Assembly (NCBI GenBank): GCA_031267375.1
Contig: JAIRZE010000087.1
Coordinates: forward strand, 1 to 7,766
Direction: 5' to 3'
Length of the DNA: 7,766 nt
Source of the DNA: Rickettsiales bacterium
Lineage (GTDB): Bacteria; Pseudomonadota; Alphaproteobacteria; Rs-D84
In this document: positions 6,572-7,766 of the stretch, in pieces
Position numbering within the stretch: position 1 is the first letter of the stretch
How the letters are laid out: each line of letters starts with the position of its first letter
Made by a program: the position numbers and the translations under genes
Notes under the pieces: model-generated
The model's database searches: none
What the model was told of the DNA's origin: nothing
What the model saw: the letters and a program-made list of their open reading frames with translations, nothing else

Positions 6572-7660
6572 TCATCTTCCTTTGATTTCTTCAAACACGG
6601 ACATAGCGCGGGCGCACGCGTCATCCATATCGTAATATTTATAATCGCCAAGCCGCCCCAGAAACCAAGTGTTCGGATAATCCTGCGCCAGCTTTACATA
6701 CTGTGCGTAAAGCCGCAGATTTTCTTCGTTTTCTATCGGGTACATACGCTGGTTCCGGCCGCGCAGAAAAGGACCGGGATATTCATAAGAAATTATTGTG
6801 TAGTTTGATTTGTCGTTCAGAAATTGCTTGTATTCTGTGATTCTTGTAAAAGAATAATCGCAAGGATAATTCACGCAGGCCGCAGGCTGGAATTGCGGGC
6901 GCTGCAATTTTGCGAATTCAATTCGCTCGCTGCGATATGGCAGAATGCCAAGCCGGCAGTCAAAAAATTCATCTATGCTGCCCGTCCAAAACAGCCGCCC
7001 GTATTTCATATCTTTGTTGAATTTGGTATTCAAGAAAACTTTTATATTCTTGTGATTCAAAATATTGGAAATCATATCGGTATAACCCGCCGCCGGAATT
7101 CCCTGATATGTATCCAAGAAATATCTGGCGTCGCGACTTATTCTGACAGGCACGCGATCTAATACAACAGGATTTATTTCCGCTGCGGAAATTCCCCATT
7201 GCTTTGCGGTGTATCCGCTGAAAACTTTTTCATAAATGTATTCGGCAAGATCTGCCAAATCTTTATCGCCGGCGCCGCGCAATTTCGCAACGGATATGTT
7301 TGCATTTAATCCGAATGTTTTTATCAAGCGCGCTTCCAGCTTGTCTGCATCAGGAAGCAGCATTTGCAGAGAATTCAGATTAAAAGGAATCGGCGCCAGC
7401 CGGCCGTCTATCTGCCCCAGGACTTTGTGCTGATACAGATGCCATTTTGTAAAGCGCGATAAAAAATTCCAAACCGGCGCGTTGTCGGTGTGAAAAATAT
7501 GCGGTCCGTATTTCTGGACCAGAATTTTTGAATCCGCATCGCGATAATCAAAGCAGTTGCCGCCGATATGGTTTCGCGAGTCAATAACGAAAACCTGCTG
7601 ATTTAATTCTTCGGCGATTTTTCGCGCCAATACGGCGCCGGAAATTCCGCAGCCAACCAC
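6572..7660 (-). CDS. glf: UDP-galactopyranose mutase, 5' end apparently damaged
   Basis: This FAD enzyme interconverts UDP-galactopyranose and UDP-galactofuranose, the donor for galactofuranose in surface polysaccharides. Numbered from the GTG at 7660, the family signatures are the dinucleotide-binding VGCGISGAVLARKIAE (2-17), HIGGNCFDY (31-39), QKYGPHIFHT (49-58), GYTAKQWG (149-156), FTRITEYKQF (271-280), RMYPI (305-309) and the C-terminal FLGRLGDYKYYDMDDACARA (333-352). At 362 residues it is close to the usual length of about 365-390, and the C-terminus is intact. The start is the problem. The GTG at 7660 removes most of the first beta strand before GCGISG and has no ribosome binding site. 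The frame continues upstream with plausible residues (TNLPANLVVGCG) but meets no ATG, GTG or TTG before a TAG at 7714-7712. The gene is either 5'-truncated by an insertion or uses a rare start (CTG at 7675 or 7663). It leads the operon with the downstream glycosyltransferase. Confidence 0.9.
   Translation of the reverse strand: MVGCGISGAVLARKIAEELNQQVFVIDSRNHIGGNCFDYRDADSKILVQKYGPHIFHTDNAPVWNFLSRFTKWHLYQHKVLGQIDGRLAPIPFNLNSLQMLLPDADKLEARLIKTFGLNANISVAKLRGAGDKDLADLAEYIYEKVFSGYTAKQWGISAAEINPVVLDRVPVRISRDARYFLDTYQGIPAAGYTDMISNILNHKNIKVFLNTKFNKDMKYGRLFWTGSIDEFFDCRLGILPYRSERIEFAKLQRPQFQPAACVNYPCDYSFTRITEYKQFLNDKSNYTIISYEYPGPFLRGRNQRMYPIENEENLRLYAQYVKLAQDYPNTWFLGRLGDYKYYDMDDACARAMSVFEEIKGR
6576..6580 (-). 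promoter_or_regulatory. Ribosome binding site inside the end of glf
   Basis: GGAAG on the minus strand, 5 bases before the ATG at 6570, lies within the last codons of glf (AAA GGA AGA TGA). It fixes the start of the downstream glycosyltransferase and points to translational coupling. Confidence 0.6.
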
Positions 7661-7677
7661 CAGATTTGCAGGCAGAT

Positions 7678-7711
7678 TGGTACACTTTATACCACCGTTT
7701 AATGTGTACCA
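7678..7711. repeat. Imperfect palindrome upstream of glf
   Basis: TGGTACAC (7678-7685) and GTGTACCA (7704-7711) are perfect inverted repeats. The 18 bases between them pair partly as well (7687-7689 with 7700-7702; 7691-7692 with 7697-7698), giving a 34-base near-palindrome. It sits exactly where the start of glf should be. It could be an operator for a dimeric regulator or a transposase-binding repeat at the end of an insertion sequence. Confidence 0.6.
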
Positions 7712-7766
7712 CTAAATGGAAAGAAATGTCGCATAAATCAGGGATTTTTGAAAGCAGAAACTGGTA
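7678..7766. mobile_element. Possible end of an insertion sequence, continuing beyond the window
   Basis: The glf frame loses its start and meets a stop just where the TGGTACAC palindrome begins. The pattern TGGTACACTTT..ACCACCG resembles, from memory, the repeated transposase-binding ends of IS21-type elements. To its right an ATG at 7726 opens a plus-strand frame (MSHKSGIFESRNW) that runs to the window edge, behind a weak GGAAAG. It is too short to identify. No transposase domain or target duplication is visible, so this is a hypothesis only. Confidence 0.27.

Overview
The window looks like chromosomal DNA of an uncultured alphaproteobacterium, possibly a host- or gut-associated lineage. The main reason is the alphaproteobacterial-type AddA helicase, recognisable from its motif I, Ia and 'IHGFCEEILRRFPIEAG' region. 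Base composition is moderate, with AT-rich intergenic gaps. The species-level placement is inference. No RNA gene or CRISPR array was seen.

Layout: (1) 1-1159, minus strand: the N-terminal 386 residues of a membrane-anchored coiled-coil protein that runs off the left edge. (2) 1160-1223: a 64-bp divergent promoter region. (3) 1224-4233, plus strand: AddA in two overlapping reading frames, a UvrD-like helicase (1224-3785) and a short PD-(D/E)XK nuclease (3778-4233). Most alphaproteobacteria encode both on one chain. (4) 4240-4380: a complex palindromic repeat element. (5) 4453-5445, plus strand: a family 2 glycosyltransferase with a TTG start, its own promoter and a good ribosome binding site. 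(6) 5446-5597: a second palindromic element with the same plan but different stem sequences, lying between convergent genes. (7) 5632-6570, minus strand: a second family 2 glycosyltransferase. (8) 6572-7660, minus strand: glf, UDP-galactopyranose mutase, separated from the glycosyltransferase by one base. (9) 7661-7766: the region where the glf start should be. It has no ordinary start codon, an in-frame stop at 7712-7714, and an imperfect palindrome that may be the end of an insertion sequence.

Together the genes fall into a DNA-repair block (AddA; AddB is not in the window) and a surface-polysaccharide block. In the latter, glf would supply UDP-galactofuranose and the glycosyltransferases would build a glycan. 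The most notable observations are the split AddA, the pair of palindromic elements whose hairpins differ in sequence but keep their pairing, and the damaged-looking 5' end of glf.
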